Below, piece after piece: positions 17,406 to 24,508 of a stretch of DNA of 64,000 bases. The first letter of the stretch is position 1. Each line of letters starts with the position of its first letter. This DNA comes from Cupriavidus sp. BIS7 (GTDB lineage Bacteria; Pseudomonadota; Gammaproteobacteria; Burkholderiales; Burkholderiaceae), in assembly GCF_000292345.1 (NCBI RefSeq), contig NZ_ALOU01000020.1, positions 1 through 64,000 of the forward strand. The letters are read 5' to 3'. Both the position numbers and the translations under genes were made by a program. The notes beneath the pieces were generated by a model that saw only the letters and a list, made by a program, of their open reading frames with translations, was not told where the DNA came from and did not search any database.

Positions 17406-17429
17406 ACTGACAACTGAGCAAACGGATTT

Positions 17430-17467
17430 GGGCGCGGTTCTCGAAAGAGGCCGTGCCCTTTTTGTTT
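17430..17467 (+). terminator. rho-independent terminator of the integrase gene
   Basis: Stem GGGCGCGG (17430-17437) with CCGTGCCC (17451-17458), one G-T pair, an inner CTC-GAAA-GAG hairpin, then TTTTTGTTT. Confidence 0.85.
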
Positions 17468-17473
17468 GCCCCG

Positions 17474-17836
17474 CTAACGGTCGCGCCCGCAGGCAGCTTT
17501 ATAGACCAAGTCCGCCACAGTGTCTTCTTTTATCTCGGACACGTCGATTCGCGTCGGGGCATAGGACACCTCCACGACCTTGCCCCTATAGAAGTCGGTT
17601 GAAGTAACGGACCAGACCATGCCTCTGCCGCAGGTCACGAGGTTGTAGGACTCGTAGCTGTCCATCAGCGGCCTACCGTTTTCACCACCTTGCGTGCCCC
17701 AACCCCACACGCGCAGTTTGACGTACTTGCTGCCGTCCGGAAGGCTGACCATGTGCGCCGTGTCCACCGCACTTTCTGCATGAGCCGCTCCAAAACCCGC
17801 CGCGAGGGCGAGCGCAGCGATGACATGCTTAGTCAT
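17474..17836 (-). CDS. small exported protein of unknown function
   Basis: A 120-residue protein with a clear Sec signal peptide (MTKHVIAALALAAGFGAAHA, cleavage before ESAVD). The mature part has two Cys (LVTCGRGM and the near-terminal KAACGRDR) that could form a disulfide, and aromatic-rich strands such as VWGWGTQGG. It is the first of four unrelated small exported proteins in the island. It converges on the integrase gene. I do not recognise a family. Confidence 0.72.
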   Translation of the reverse strand: MTKHVIAALALAAGFGAAHAESAVDTAHMVSLPDGSKYVKLRVWGWGTQGGENGRPLMDSYESYNLVTCGRGMVWSVTSTDFYRGKVVEVSYAPTRIDVSEIKEDTVADLVYKAACGRDR

Positions 17837-18157
17837 ATGTTATCCCTCCCGACTTTCTGTGGCCGCGCGGCTCGATGCCGGCATAGTAGCAGCCGCAAAA
17901 CCGCCTTCGCGTCCCCTATACGTCCTGCCGCGCGGCCTAGCTGCATTCGGAGCCAGCCGTTATGCATCCGGCGCTCCCTCTTCCGGGTGGTAACGGGCGA
18001 TGTCCGGCTGCGAGCGCTTGGCGCGGATTGAGTGATGGTCGGCCCTGTGGAGGGAGCGCCTATTTGGGGTTCCCAAGTGGCATGGAAGGGGTATCATGTG
18101 CCGTTTGAAGCCGCTCAGCATGCGCGAGGGCGGGGCAAATATGAAAAAGGACAGTTA
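17837..18157. other. non-coding region upstream of the ParA-like gene
   Basis: 321 bases between divergent genes, without a supportable gene. An inverted repeat TTGGG-GTT-CCCAA lies at 18064-18076, about 80 bp before the ParA-like start, in a zone where GC content drops; it could be an operator for that operon. The ribosome binding site AAAGGA is at 18147-18151. Confidence 0.4.
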
Positions 18158-19189
18158 ATGCCTCGATACGCATTGTGGAATAACAAGGGTGGGGTCGGAA
18201 AGAGCTTTTTAACGTTTGCGTTGGCGTGTGAATACGCATTGAAAAATCCGGACGAAGATGTGCTCGTCTTGGATTTGTGCCCGCAGGCAAACTTGACGGA
18301 AATGCTGTTCGGCGATCATGAGGATGCGCCGAGCCATATTGATCATTTTTATACGCAAAAACCCCGTCGTTCCATTGGCGGATATTTTGAAGCCCGCCTA
18401 ACGTCCCCCTTCCTGCCACTCTCTGACATATCGCCATTCATCACCAGACCGGCCGACTTCAACGAGAATATCCCAGAGAATCTATATCTAGTACCTGGGG
18501 ATAATCTTCTTGAGCTTTTGGCCGAAGCAATTCGCCAAGCTTCGCAAATGCCGCTACCGATGGATGCGTGGTCAAAAGTCATGCGCTGGCTGCTAGACTT
18601 GATCAAGTCCTTTTCCGAAGCGTCTGAGGCGAGTGATGTCACAGCTTTCGTAGACTGCAATCCCAGTTTTTCCGTCTACACGCAGATCGCTCTTTGTTCG
18701 GCAGAATTTTTAATCGTTCCATTTACCGCGGATGACAGCTCACGACGCGGGATTGAAAACGTCTTTGCACTGCTTTATGGCGTTGCCGATAATGAACTAA
18801 AGGGTTATGCGCGCCTTAGCTTTTCCAAGCGGGCCACGGAGGAGAAAATTGATCTACCTCGTTTGCACACCTTTGTGAATAATCGTGTCACCATGTATAA
18901 GTCGCAACCCAGTTCGGCATTCGAGGCTAAGAGCCAGCCAATACGGGAAATAGTTGGTCAGGCACACGCAGCCTCGAAAAAGATTTTCGTTGGCCATTCT
19001 AGCGTGACGCAGTTATTTGCACAAATGCCGGACTACCACTCGGTTGCTGTTGTTGCTTCGAGCGAGGGGTGCCCGTTGTCGCAATTGCAATCCGGACATC
19101 ACACGATTGATGGCAAAGTTGTGCAAGTCAACCAGACAGCAATCGATAAATATACGAAGGCAGTTGCGAAGCTAGTGCAGAGGCTCTAA
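18158..19189 (+). CDS. ParA/MinD-like P-loop ATPase, partner of HEPN protein
   Basis: A 343-residue cytoplasmic ATPase. It has a deviant Walker A motif at residues 9-16 (NKGGVGKS, with the signature Lys10), the Walker A' strand VLVLDLCPQANLTEMLFG (Asp39), and a Walker B-like strand TAFVDCNPSF (Asp166) followed by SAEFLIVPFTADDSSRRG. These are typical of ParA/Soj-type dimerising ATPases. I chose the ATG at 18158 because it places the P-loop at the N-terminus and follows AAAGGA. No parB or parS-like gene is nearby, so plasmid partition is unlikely. The stop overlaps the next start (TAATG). The pairing with a HEPN ribonuclease-like gene suggests a sensor or antidote role. Confidence 0.9.
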   Translation: MPRYALWNNKGGVGKSFLTFALACEYALKNPDEDVLVLDLCPQANLTEMLFGDHEDAPSHIDHFYTQKPRRSIGGYFEARLTSPFLPLSDISPFITRPADFNENIPENLYLVPGDNLLELLAEAIRQASQMPLPMDAWSKVMRWLLDLIKSFSEASEASDVTAFVDCNPSFSVYTQIALCSAEFLIVPFTADDSSRRGIENVFALLYGVADNELKGYARLSFSKRATEEKIDLPRLHTFVNNRVTMYKSQPSSAFEAKSQPIREIVGQAHAASKKIFVGHSSVTQLFAQMPDYHSVAVVASSEGCPLSQLQSGHHTIDGKVVQVNQTAIDKYTKAVAKLVQRL

Positions 19190-19791
19190 TGGACTCTGCG
19201 GCTCTTATCAAGTTTCGGACAGTCATTGCCGGTGCAAAGGTACTTGCGAGTTTTGTCGGGACTGCAAGTGTTGCGAGCGCAGATCAGAACTTTACTGATC
19301 AAAATCTCATGCGAGCATCAGTCGCTCAGGCTGTTGGTTGCTGGGAGGGGTATCTGGAAGAGGTTTTGAAGGAGTTTGTATCCAAGACCAGAGTTCAAGC
19401 TCATCGAAGAGCATGGCCGCTTATCGTTCAATTCGAATCCATGGTGCAGAAAGCGACCAGCGAATTAAATACGCCAAGCTGGGATAAGGCTCGTGAGTTG
19501 ATCGTGAACGTTACAGGAATGGACCCCTATCCGTCTTGGATATGGGCACCACGCTTCGCCACTCAGAACGATACGCAAAGTTTTTTGAAGGGCATCATGG
19601 ACGTTCGCCATTCATTTGCTCATGGGTTCTCGACTCCAGCAAATGTCCCTGGCCTTGCGAATCCGGGCATTCTAGATGCTGCATACGTGGCAGATGTCGT
19701 TTCGTGCTTGGAGTTCTTTTCGACAAAGACTGACAGCTTGCTCGAACACGAATTGACACATCGCCATAACTGTATGACGGGATGGGCATGA
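19189..19791 (+). CDS. HEPN-domain protein with RX4H ribonuclease motif
   Basis: A 200-residue, mostly helical cytoplasmic protein. The segment DVRHSFAHG has Arg140 and His145 in RX4H spacing, with His directly after the Arg, exactly the HEPN ribonuclease motif. The size and the WEGYLEEVLKEFV helix in the first third fit single-domain HEPN proteins of the MAE_28990/RiboL-PSP type. The start overlaps the stop of the ParA-like gene by 1 bp, so the two are translationally coupled. HEPN proteins commonly cleave RNA in defence and toxin systems and are restrained by a partner. Here the ATPase is the only visible candidate partner. Activity is inferred, not shown. Confidence 0.82.
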   Translation: MDSAALIKFRTVIAGAKVLASFVGTASVASADQNFTDQNLMRASVAQAVGCWEGYLEEVLKEFVSKTRVQAHRRAWPLIVQFESMVQKATSELNTPSWDKARELIVNVTGMDPYPSWIWAPRFATQNDTQSFLKGIMDVRHSFAHGFSTPANVPGLANPGILDAAYVADVVSCLEFFSTKTDSLLEHELTHRHNCMTGWA

Positions 19792-19860
19792 GAGGTTTTT
19801 GGGGATCTGCGCCCCTCTTACTACCCACCGTCCGGGCTGATCGCTTCCGCAACGGGGAGA

Positions 19861-19967
19861 CTCCCCTATAAAGGGAGAATCGTGCGAGTGGGGAATCCAC
19901 TGCCCGTAAGGGGTTCCGGGTGGCTTGGTGCGCGTTTGCCGGTGCAAAGGACTCTGAGAGGACGCGG
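19861..19967. repeat. structured intergenic repeat, copy 1 (possible RNA element)
   Basis: Hairpin CTCCC-7-GGGAG (19861-19877), then 25 bases later CCC-GTAA-GGG (19903-19912) enclosed by GGAA/TTCC, then the 19-bp arm-like sequence at 19949-19967. The same arrangement recurs at 23198-23305 with identical hairpin spacing. The outer stem changes from GGAA/TTCC to GAAT/ATTC while still pairing. This could be a small RNA, antisense regulator or protein-binding site; direction is unknown. The rest of 19792-20102 shows no gene. Confidence 0.6.
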
Positions 19968-20102
19968 CGGGCGGAGCGCCTACGGGCGATGATCGCGGCT
20001 TAGTGTAGGGTAGCCTGATGGCGGCTCGTTACACGGCGTAGAACATTGATTCGTGCGCCCGGACATGGTCGGCGGGCGGAACGGTCCGCCGCGTACTGCC
20101 CA

Positions 20103-20441
20103 TCAAGTCGGGAACCGATAGCTATTGCTGCCGTTTTTCAATCGCCGCTCTTGCTCCTTGGCGCCCTCCGCAGTCGCGCAGGCCAAGGTCCGATATTCGA
20201 TGCTGCCTAAGTTCGCCAGGACGTAATCCCGTTTCGCGCTATTACTGCGGTGTCCGGCTCCGAATGGCTCGGGCAAAAGCGAACTCATACGATAGGCGAC
20301 ATTTTTGCCGGTCCCGAATAAAACGAGTTCATTACCAAGTCGCAGCTCATAACACCCCGGTCCGAAAGGCGCGGCAAGCATGCCGCCGTGTCTCGGATCA
20401 GGAAACTTCTTCCATTCGGTGCATACAGAATCGATTCGCAT
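20103..20441 (-). CDS. GIY-YIG-like small protein
   Basis: A 112-residue protein. GPGCYELRL (residues 28-36) followed by LVLFGTGKNVAYRM (residues 39-52) resembles the GIY...YIG strands and the following conserved Arg of GIY-YIG nucleases; a Glu-rich helix AEGAKEQERRL near the end could supply the catalytic Glu. The sequence is short and the motif degenerate, so it may be a non-catalytic relative. It is a single gene on the minus strand in the island, with no clear partner. Confidence 0.55.
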   Translation of the reverse strand: MRIDSVCTEWKKFPDPRHGGMLAAPFGPGCYELRLGNELVLFGTGKNVAYRMSSLLPEPFGAGHRSNSAKRDYVLANLGSIEYRTLACATAEGAKEQERRLKNGSNSYRFPT

Positions 20442-20577
20442 GACCAGCCCTCCTATTTTCCCGCGCTAAGCGCCATGGCGGCGATTTTCGAGAAGCTTCG
20501 ATTCTCGTTCAGTCTTCAAATCCAGAATGCGTTTAAGTGATAGCGCAAGAAATATTTTGGCTGTCGAACCAAAAAGT

Positions 20578-20907
20578 TCACTGACAGAAGCGCTGGTTCC
20601 CGATCTGTTGACAGGTCCGCCCGTTTGAATAGAAGGTCGTGTTTCCGACCTGTTGCGCCGTCTGGCCGTCCGAATAGAAGGTCGTGTTGCCGATCCGTTG
20701 GGCGGTTTCGCCGTTGGAATAGAAGGTCGTATTGCCGACGCGTTGGGCGGTTTCGCCATTGGAATAGAACGTAGTGTCTCCGATCCGTTGGGCGGTTTCG
20801 CCGTTTGAATAGAAGGTCGTGTTGCCGACTTGTTGGCTGTTATAGGACTGGGCGAAGGCCGGGACGGAGGCGGCGGCGAGCGCGAGCGCGATGAGGGTCT
20901 TTTTCAT
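20578..20907 (-). CDS. exported protein made of 15-residue tandem repeats
   Basis: A 109-residue protein. It begins with a signal peptide (MKKTLIALALAAASVPAFA) and a good ribosome binding site (AAGGAGAACCACC). The mature chain is five copies of a 15-residue unit, consensus QRIGNTTFYSNGETA, plus a shortened last copy ending GNQRFCQ. At DNA level the unit is 45 bp and highly conserved, so copy number may vary by slippage. Two Cys occur only in the last repeats. Short Tyr/Gly/Asn-rich repeats suggest a beta-solenoid or surface structure. No function is known to me. Confidence 0.82.
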   Translation of the reverse strand: MKKTLIALALAAASVPAFAQSYNSQQVGNTTFYSNGETAQRIGDTTFYSNGETAQRVGNTTFYSNGETAQRIGNTTFYSDGQTAQQVGNTTFYSNGRTCQQIGNQRFCQ

Positions 20908-20937
20908 GGTGGTTCTCCTTGAATGGTCGGGTCAAAT

Positions 20938-21282
20938 TTACTTGTCGAGTTCGTCCCAATGCGAGCGGTCATCGCCGTATTTCGTCGCGACGAAATCTTT
21001 GGTGTTATAGGTTCGGCTGGTTTTGTGTTGATCGCGCGGATACCAGACGATTCGGATGTGGGCGGTGTCGGCACTTGGAATCCAGCATCCAAAAATGTCC
21101 TCCGCTTGCCCGTTCGTAAAGAACGAACGCGTGATGAAACCGGAATAGCCGTCCGGACATTTAATATTGGTGATCTCGATGTTTCCACCGGCTTCGTTGG
21201 GCATCGTGGCGAGGACGCCGCCCGCCGCGAACGCGGGGACGGAGGCAAGCGCGAAGAGCGCGGCAATGAGAGTGCGTTTCAT
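20938..21282 (-). CDS. small exported protein of unknown function
   Basis: A 114-residue protein with a Sec signal peptide (MKRTLIAALFALASVPAFAA) nearly identical in type to that of the next gene downstream (20578-20907). The mature part contains NIEITNIKCPDGYSGFITRS, a second Cys in IFGCWIPSADT and a charged C-terminus. Two Cys may pair. The 30-bp gap to the repeat-protein gene suggests co-transcription. I do not recognise the family. Confidence 0.7.
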   Translation of the reverse strand: MKRTLIAALFALASVPAFAAGGVLATMPNEAGGNIEITNIKCPDGYSGFITRSFFTNGQAEDIFGCWIPSADTAHIRIVWYPRDQHKTSRTYNTKDFVATKYGDDRSHWDELDK

Positions 21283-21392
21283 GACTTTATTTCTTTTGGT
21301 CGGATTAGAACTATGGGACGGTTAGTTTGTCGCGCAAATCCGTTGCCAATCCATCACAACAATTAGCGCCGATTAATTACGCATTGCTTCCG

Positions 21393-21485
21393 AAACCACT
21401 GTAGGCAGGAATGGTCCGCGAGACTTTGCATTACTGTTCGTCTGCTTGACACTTCATGCCACTCCAATTCGCCAGTGCGGAAATC
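21393..21485. repeat. about 93-bp intergenic repeat, copy A
   Basis: Begins AAACCACTGTAGGCA and continues with CTTTGCATTAC and CGCCAGTGC blocks. It matches 23049-23141 over its length with scattered differences. It lies directly before the integrase remnant and is one of several signs of duplication in the island. Confidence 0.65.
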
Positions 21486-21493
21486 GACACCCG

Positions 21494-21793
21494 CGAACGA
21501 TTCCGCTGTCTTCGAAGGCCTGCGCGATTCTCGAAGAGATTCCGCGAGAGGGTGAGCGGGTGCTACACGGGATGACTTCGCGAAACCTTAAACGCGCGTG
21601 GGTGCTGTGCCGGGACCGGGCGGGCATCGAAGGGCTGCGGATGCATGATCTCCGTAGAGAAGCGGTGTCCTTGATGATCGAAAAGGGACTTTCGATTGCC
21701 GAAGTCCCGCAAGTATCAGGCCACCGTTCGCTTAGCATGTTAGCGATTTATGCGAAGCCTTCGGCGGAATCTATCGCGGCGAAGTTGGGGTAA
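21494..21793 (+). pseudogene. 3' remnant of a second tyrosine integrase
   Basis: The frame encodes the last 99 residues of an integrase closely related to the island enzyme, starting at RTIPLSSKACAILE, equal to residue 241 of the intact protein. It keeps HDLRRE, SGHRSL and the Tyr in LAIYAKP, but lacks the arm-binding and core-binding domains and the first catalytic Arg and Lys, so it cannot act as a recombinase alone. The 16 residues before it are unrelated. It is the trace of a second element or of a duplication. Confidence 0.88.
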
Positions 21794-21834
21794 GCGAAAG
21801 AGCCCATAATTTATAGGTTCGTTTTTGGAACGGG

Positions 21835-21861
21835 AGCCGCGCGTGTCGCGGCTTTTCTTTT
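21835..21861 (+). terminator. rho-independent terminator after the integrase remnant
   Basis: Stem AGCCGCG (21835-21841) with CGCGGCT (21847-21853), loop CGTGT, followed by TTTCTTTT. Confidence 0.8.
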
Positions 21862-21986
21862 GCGCGTTCGCGGCCCGGATAAGTCCCGTTGCGCCAATCT
21901 GATGCAAACGGATCCATAAAAAATGGGTTACGGCGCTCCCGCTTAAGGGGAGTAACGGGCGGTTAAGGCTCCGGTATCCGCCGCGC

Positions 21987-22169
21987 CTACGGAAGCGATA
22001 GGACATTGATCTCGCGCGGGCACGCCAGCTCAACTCCGGCATTAACAAACACTTCGCGCCCCGACTCCTTCAGCCCGAGACGGAACTTGATACAGCGCGA
22101 ACCCGGCAAGTTCAAAGCGCGGAACGCGGCGCGGGTAGATTTGAAGCCTTCGGTCGTCCCGTCCGCCAT
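21987..22169 (-). CDS. small protein of unknown function
   Basis: A 60-residue frame, MADGTTEGFKSTRAAFRALN at the start, with a balanced composition and a phrase (KSTRAAFRALNLPGSRCIKF) that reads like small phage or island proteins in Burkholderiaceae. The ATG at 22169 lacks a strong ribosome binding site; a GTG at 22178 is an alternative. The overlapping plus-strand frame has a poor composition and is less likely. A CTCCC-7-GGGAG hairpin lies just downstream at 21936-21952. Confidence 0.5.
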   Translation of the reverse strand: MADGTTEGFKSTRAAFRALNLPGSRCIKFRLGLKESGREVFVNAGVELACPREINVLSLP

Positions 22170-22279
22170 CACAACCACTAGGCCGTGGCGCGCTCACCCC
22201 AAGCATAACCTTGTGATTGGGCTTGAGAACCATTCCCCGAGTCACGAAAAACCGATGCGCAGCCGCCTCAAAAGCGCTA

Positions 22280-22627
22280 TCACTCAGCAGCTTGCTTACG
22301 CATGACGCATACCTCTATATCGTGATCGCCGCGCACGCCCTCGATATAGCATTCTTGCGCGTAGCTGTCATGGGCAGTTCCGCTTTGGTAGTTTGGGGAA
22401 TCATAGCTTGGTTCCAGGGCGCTTACTGCCGCGGGCGCAGGTTCGGAGCGCAGCGCCCTCCAATCGTTTTGCGCTAGATACGATATTGCCAGAAGGAGCA
22501 GAAAGCCAAGCAGAGCCAAAATACCCACCGGCAGAAATATCCGCCAGAAGATGCAGACCAATAGGATGCACAGCAACCCGAAAAAGAGATGGATCATTTG
22601 TCGCAAATCAAAACGGAGTCGGACCAT
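22280..22627 (-). CDS. small membrane protein of unknown function
   Basis: About 115 residues. Two adjacent hydrophobic segments (IHLFFGLLCILLVCIFW and PVGILALLGFLLLLAISYL) near the N-terminus form a helical hairpin, followed by an acidic soluble tail. The start is uncertain: ATG at 22627 overlaps the upstream gene by 20 bp, ATG at 22597 is an alternative, and neither has a clear ribosome binding site. It is probably co-transcribed with the gene at 22608-23009. Confidence 0.55.
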   Translation of the reverse strand: MVRLRFDLRQMIHLFFGLLCILLVCIFWRIFLPVGILALLGFLLLLAISYLAQNDWRALRSEPAPAAVSALEPSYDSPNYQSGTAHDSYAQECYIEGVRGDHDIEVCVMRKQAAE

Positions 22628-23009
22628 TTGCAACGACACTTGCCGCTTTTTCCAGCATCGCTGCGGTTGCCTGTACTCCGCTGGGATATGCTTCAAGATC
22701 ACGGTCGACCATATTAGGATCGCGATAACAAAGAGAATTCGTCTCGCATGATTTATTAATATCAACGTTCATGTATGTCTTTGCTGCACCCATGACGTCA
22801 TTGCTTTCTTTTGCCTGCTTTTCCAGAAAGTCCCAAATGAGCCGAGCGCGTTGATTCCACAGAACGCTTTTCCCTTCCTTTTCTGCTGTATAGCGTTCCA
22901 TAAATTTCATCTGAGAAAAATGGAAATACATCCACGAATGGACGAGCCGCTTTTGCGCCTCTTCGCGCGCGCGACGCTCTTCTTTTATTTTGCGAATGAA
23001 CTTAAACAT
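22608..23009 (-). CDS. charged helical protein of unknown function
   Basis: A 133-residue soluble protein with a very basic and acidic N-terminal helix (FKFIRKIKEERRAREEAQKR), likely coiled coil, then YTAEKEGKSVLWNQRARLIWDFLEKQ and a Cys-containing C-terminal half. A start at 23018 is also possible; AAGGG lies 10 bp from the chosen ATG. It has markedly lower GC than the chromosome. It overlaps the membrane-protein gene downstream. I do not recognise a family. Confidence 0.6.
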   Translation of the reverse strand: MFKFIRKIKEERRAREEAQKRLVHSWMYFHFSQMKFMERYTAEKEGKSVLWNQRARLIWDFLEKQAKESNDVMGAAKTYMNVDINKSCETNSLCYRDPNMVDRDLEAYPSGVQATAAMLEKAASVVANGPTPF

Positions 23010-23048
23010 TTCGATCATTTCCCTTCGTTTGCTGTCACTCCCGCCTCA

Positions 23049-23141
23049 AAACCACTGTAGGCAAGGACAGGCCGCGAAGCTTTGCATTACCGCCCGCCTG
23101 CTAAACATTTCATGCCAGTGGCTCTCGCCAGTGCAGAAAGC
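23049..23141. repeat. about 93-bp intergenic repeat, copy B
   Basis: Related copy of 21393-21485, upstream of the second structured repeat. Here no integrase remnant follows. Confidence 0.65.
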
Positions 23142-23197
23142 GGCTCATCAGACATTAATTCCCTGAGGACTATTCGCCGCATGAAACGTTGCGGGAA

Positions 23198-23305
23198 CTC
23201 CCGTAGAAAGGGAGAATCGTGCATTCTGTGAATTCAATGCCCGTAAGGGATTCTGGGCGGTTGGCGGCGCATCAAATTGCTCAAAGGACTTCGGCAGGAC
23301 TGCGG
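23198..23305. repeat. structured intergenic repeat, copy 2 (possible RNA element)
   Basis: CTCCC-7-GGGAG (23198-23214), 25 bases, then CCC-GTAA-GGG (23240-23249) enclosed by GAAT/ATTC, then a degenerate CAAAGGACT...AGGACTGCGG arm sequence. Spacing between hairpins is the same as in copy 1 at 19861-19967, and the outer stem differs by paired changes. Confidence 0.6.
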
Positions 23306-23333
23306 GGCGCTGGCTATTGTGGAGCAAGGAAAC

Positions 23334-23483
23334 GTGGCGTCCCAGAAGGTTGCCGCAAAAATTGTATCGCCTGCCGTCAAGACGAACATCGACAAGTACG
23401 CGAACGTTCCAATCACCCAGTTGCGTTCGGCCTGTTCACGTATGACGCAGGCCGAACTCGAACGAGCGTGGGCGAGGCTATGA
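23334..23483 (+). CDS. possible small protein coupled to the exported protein gene
   Basis: A 49-residue frame starting at GTG behind AAGGA, or up to 68 residues from TTG at 23277. Its TGA overlaps the ATG of the following gene (ATGA), the pattern of translational coupling. The composition is plausible (KTNIDKYANVPITQLRSAC), but no family is recognised and coding is uncertain. Confidence 0.35.
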   Translation: MASQKVAAKIVSPAVKTNIDKYANVPITQLRSACSRMTQAELERAWARL

Positions 23484-23881
23484 AGCTGAATCTATCAGTT
23501 GGCGTTCTGGCAGCGATGCTCGTGACGCAAGCAACAGCCGCCGGGTACACCTGCGTCGCGTCGCGCAAGGTCGATGCAGAGCGGGTCTACTCGGACGAGC
23601 TGATAGCGAAGTACCAATATTCCAACGTCATCGAAGAGGGCCCCCAAGGTGCCTTCGTCTCGCGCTGCTCCATCGGGCAATCGACTGGAAAAAAGGAATG
23701 CGATCGCTACAAGATGGACAAGGTGGCTGTTTCCGAAGGTCCAGCCGGCAGCAAGATCAAGAAGTTCTACCACTTCGCTTCTGGATTTGACCTCCAGCTT
23801 TTCGGCGGTGGACTCAACTACGTTGAGAACAACGGACGGGAAGGCATCGCTTATGGGACTTGCCGGGTCATTAGTCCCTAG
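23480..23881 (+). CDS. small exported protein of unknown function
   Basis: A 133-residue protein with a Sec signal peptide (MKLNLSVGVLAAMLVTQATA) and three or four Cys in the mature part (YTCVASRK, SRCSIGQS, KKECDRY, GTCRVISP), consistent with disulfides. The ATG at 23480 was chosen because the signal peptide begins there. It is the fourth small exported protein of the island. No family is recognised. Confidence 0.7.
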   Translation: MKLNLSVGVLAAMLVTQATAAGYTCVASRKVDAERVYSDELIAKYQYSNVIEEGPQGAFVSRCSIGQSTGKKECDRYKMDKVAVSEGPAGSKIKKFYHFASGFDLQLFGGGLNYVENNGREGIAYGTCRVISP

Positions 23882-23910
23882 TGCACTAGTGGGCTGAGTG
23901 CGTCGCGAAC

Positions 23911-24253
23911 CTAACCCGCTTCCGGTACTTCCGGCCAGTTAGGCCGATTGTCCTTTACCCAACCTTTCAATTTGCGCCGCGCCGAGTCGCCTGCGGTGTC
24001 GATCTTCAGGTGATCGCAAACTGCCCTCCAAGTCATCAGCCCCTTCTTGGACTTCAATTCAGGAACCGAATCTACCCAATCCCTGGCGCTTGGCGAGGGT
24101 GCCTTCTTCGCGTAGATACGGCGTATTTCTTGTGCCGGCTGTGCGGATTTGATGATCCGCTGGGAAGGCTACGGGGAACCGCCGCGCCCCGGTCGGGAAG
24201 TCGTCTAGGGCCGTCCGGGGATCGGTCGATATCCCAAGGATATGTTCTCTCAC
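23911..24253 (-). pseudogene. frameshifted remnant of a small island protein
   Basis: On the minus strand, 23911 to about 24172 is open without a standard start and encodes a convincing C-terminus, with LMTWRAVCDHLKIDTAGDS then ARRKLKGWVKDNRPNWPEV. Upstream, another frame from GTG 24253 (REHILGISTDPRTALDDF) would join it by one frameshift near 24165. The C-terminal part is of a kind I associate with short hypothetical proteins of Burkholderiaceae islands. Either the gene is decayed, or only the part from an internal TTG or ATG is expressed. Confidence 0.45.
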
Positions 24254-24508
24254 ACATCTCTCGCCCAGCCCTGCACAGGGCGGCGGAGGGTACAGGCTCC
24301 CCTGTGGCGCCGCGCCTCCGAAGGGCTCCTGCACCCCGGCTTCGGGCTCCGGGAGAATCGCGCCACTCAGCCCTACAGCAGCCCTGAGAGATGGTCATAC
24401 GGTGCATCACGCAGCGGGCACTCCGCGATACCCCCGTGCAGGACTCGCGTTAGAATTCGGGCTCCCGGATCAATTCTGATTCGGGGCAACTAGTAGCGAG
24501 TTCGTGCA

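Noticed and set aside
18158..19189. Plasmid-type partition system
   Set aside because: No ParB-like gene, centromere-like repeats or replication gene is nearby; the neighbour is a HEPN protein.
20578..20890. Regularly spaced 45-bp repeats, considered as a CRISPR array
   Set aside because: The units are contiguous without spacers and encode an in-frame protein with a signal peptide.
22006..22305. 99-codon plus-strand frame in the island
   Set aside because: The composition is poor, rich in Ser/Pro/Arg without order, and the minus-strand 60-residue frame in the same place reads better as a protein.
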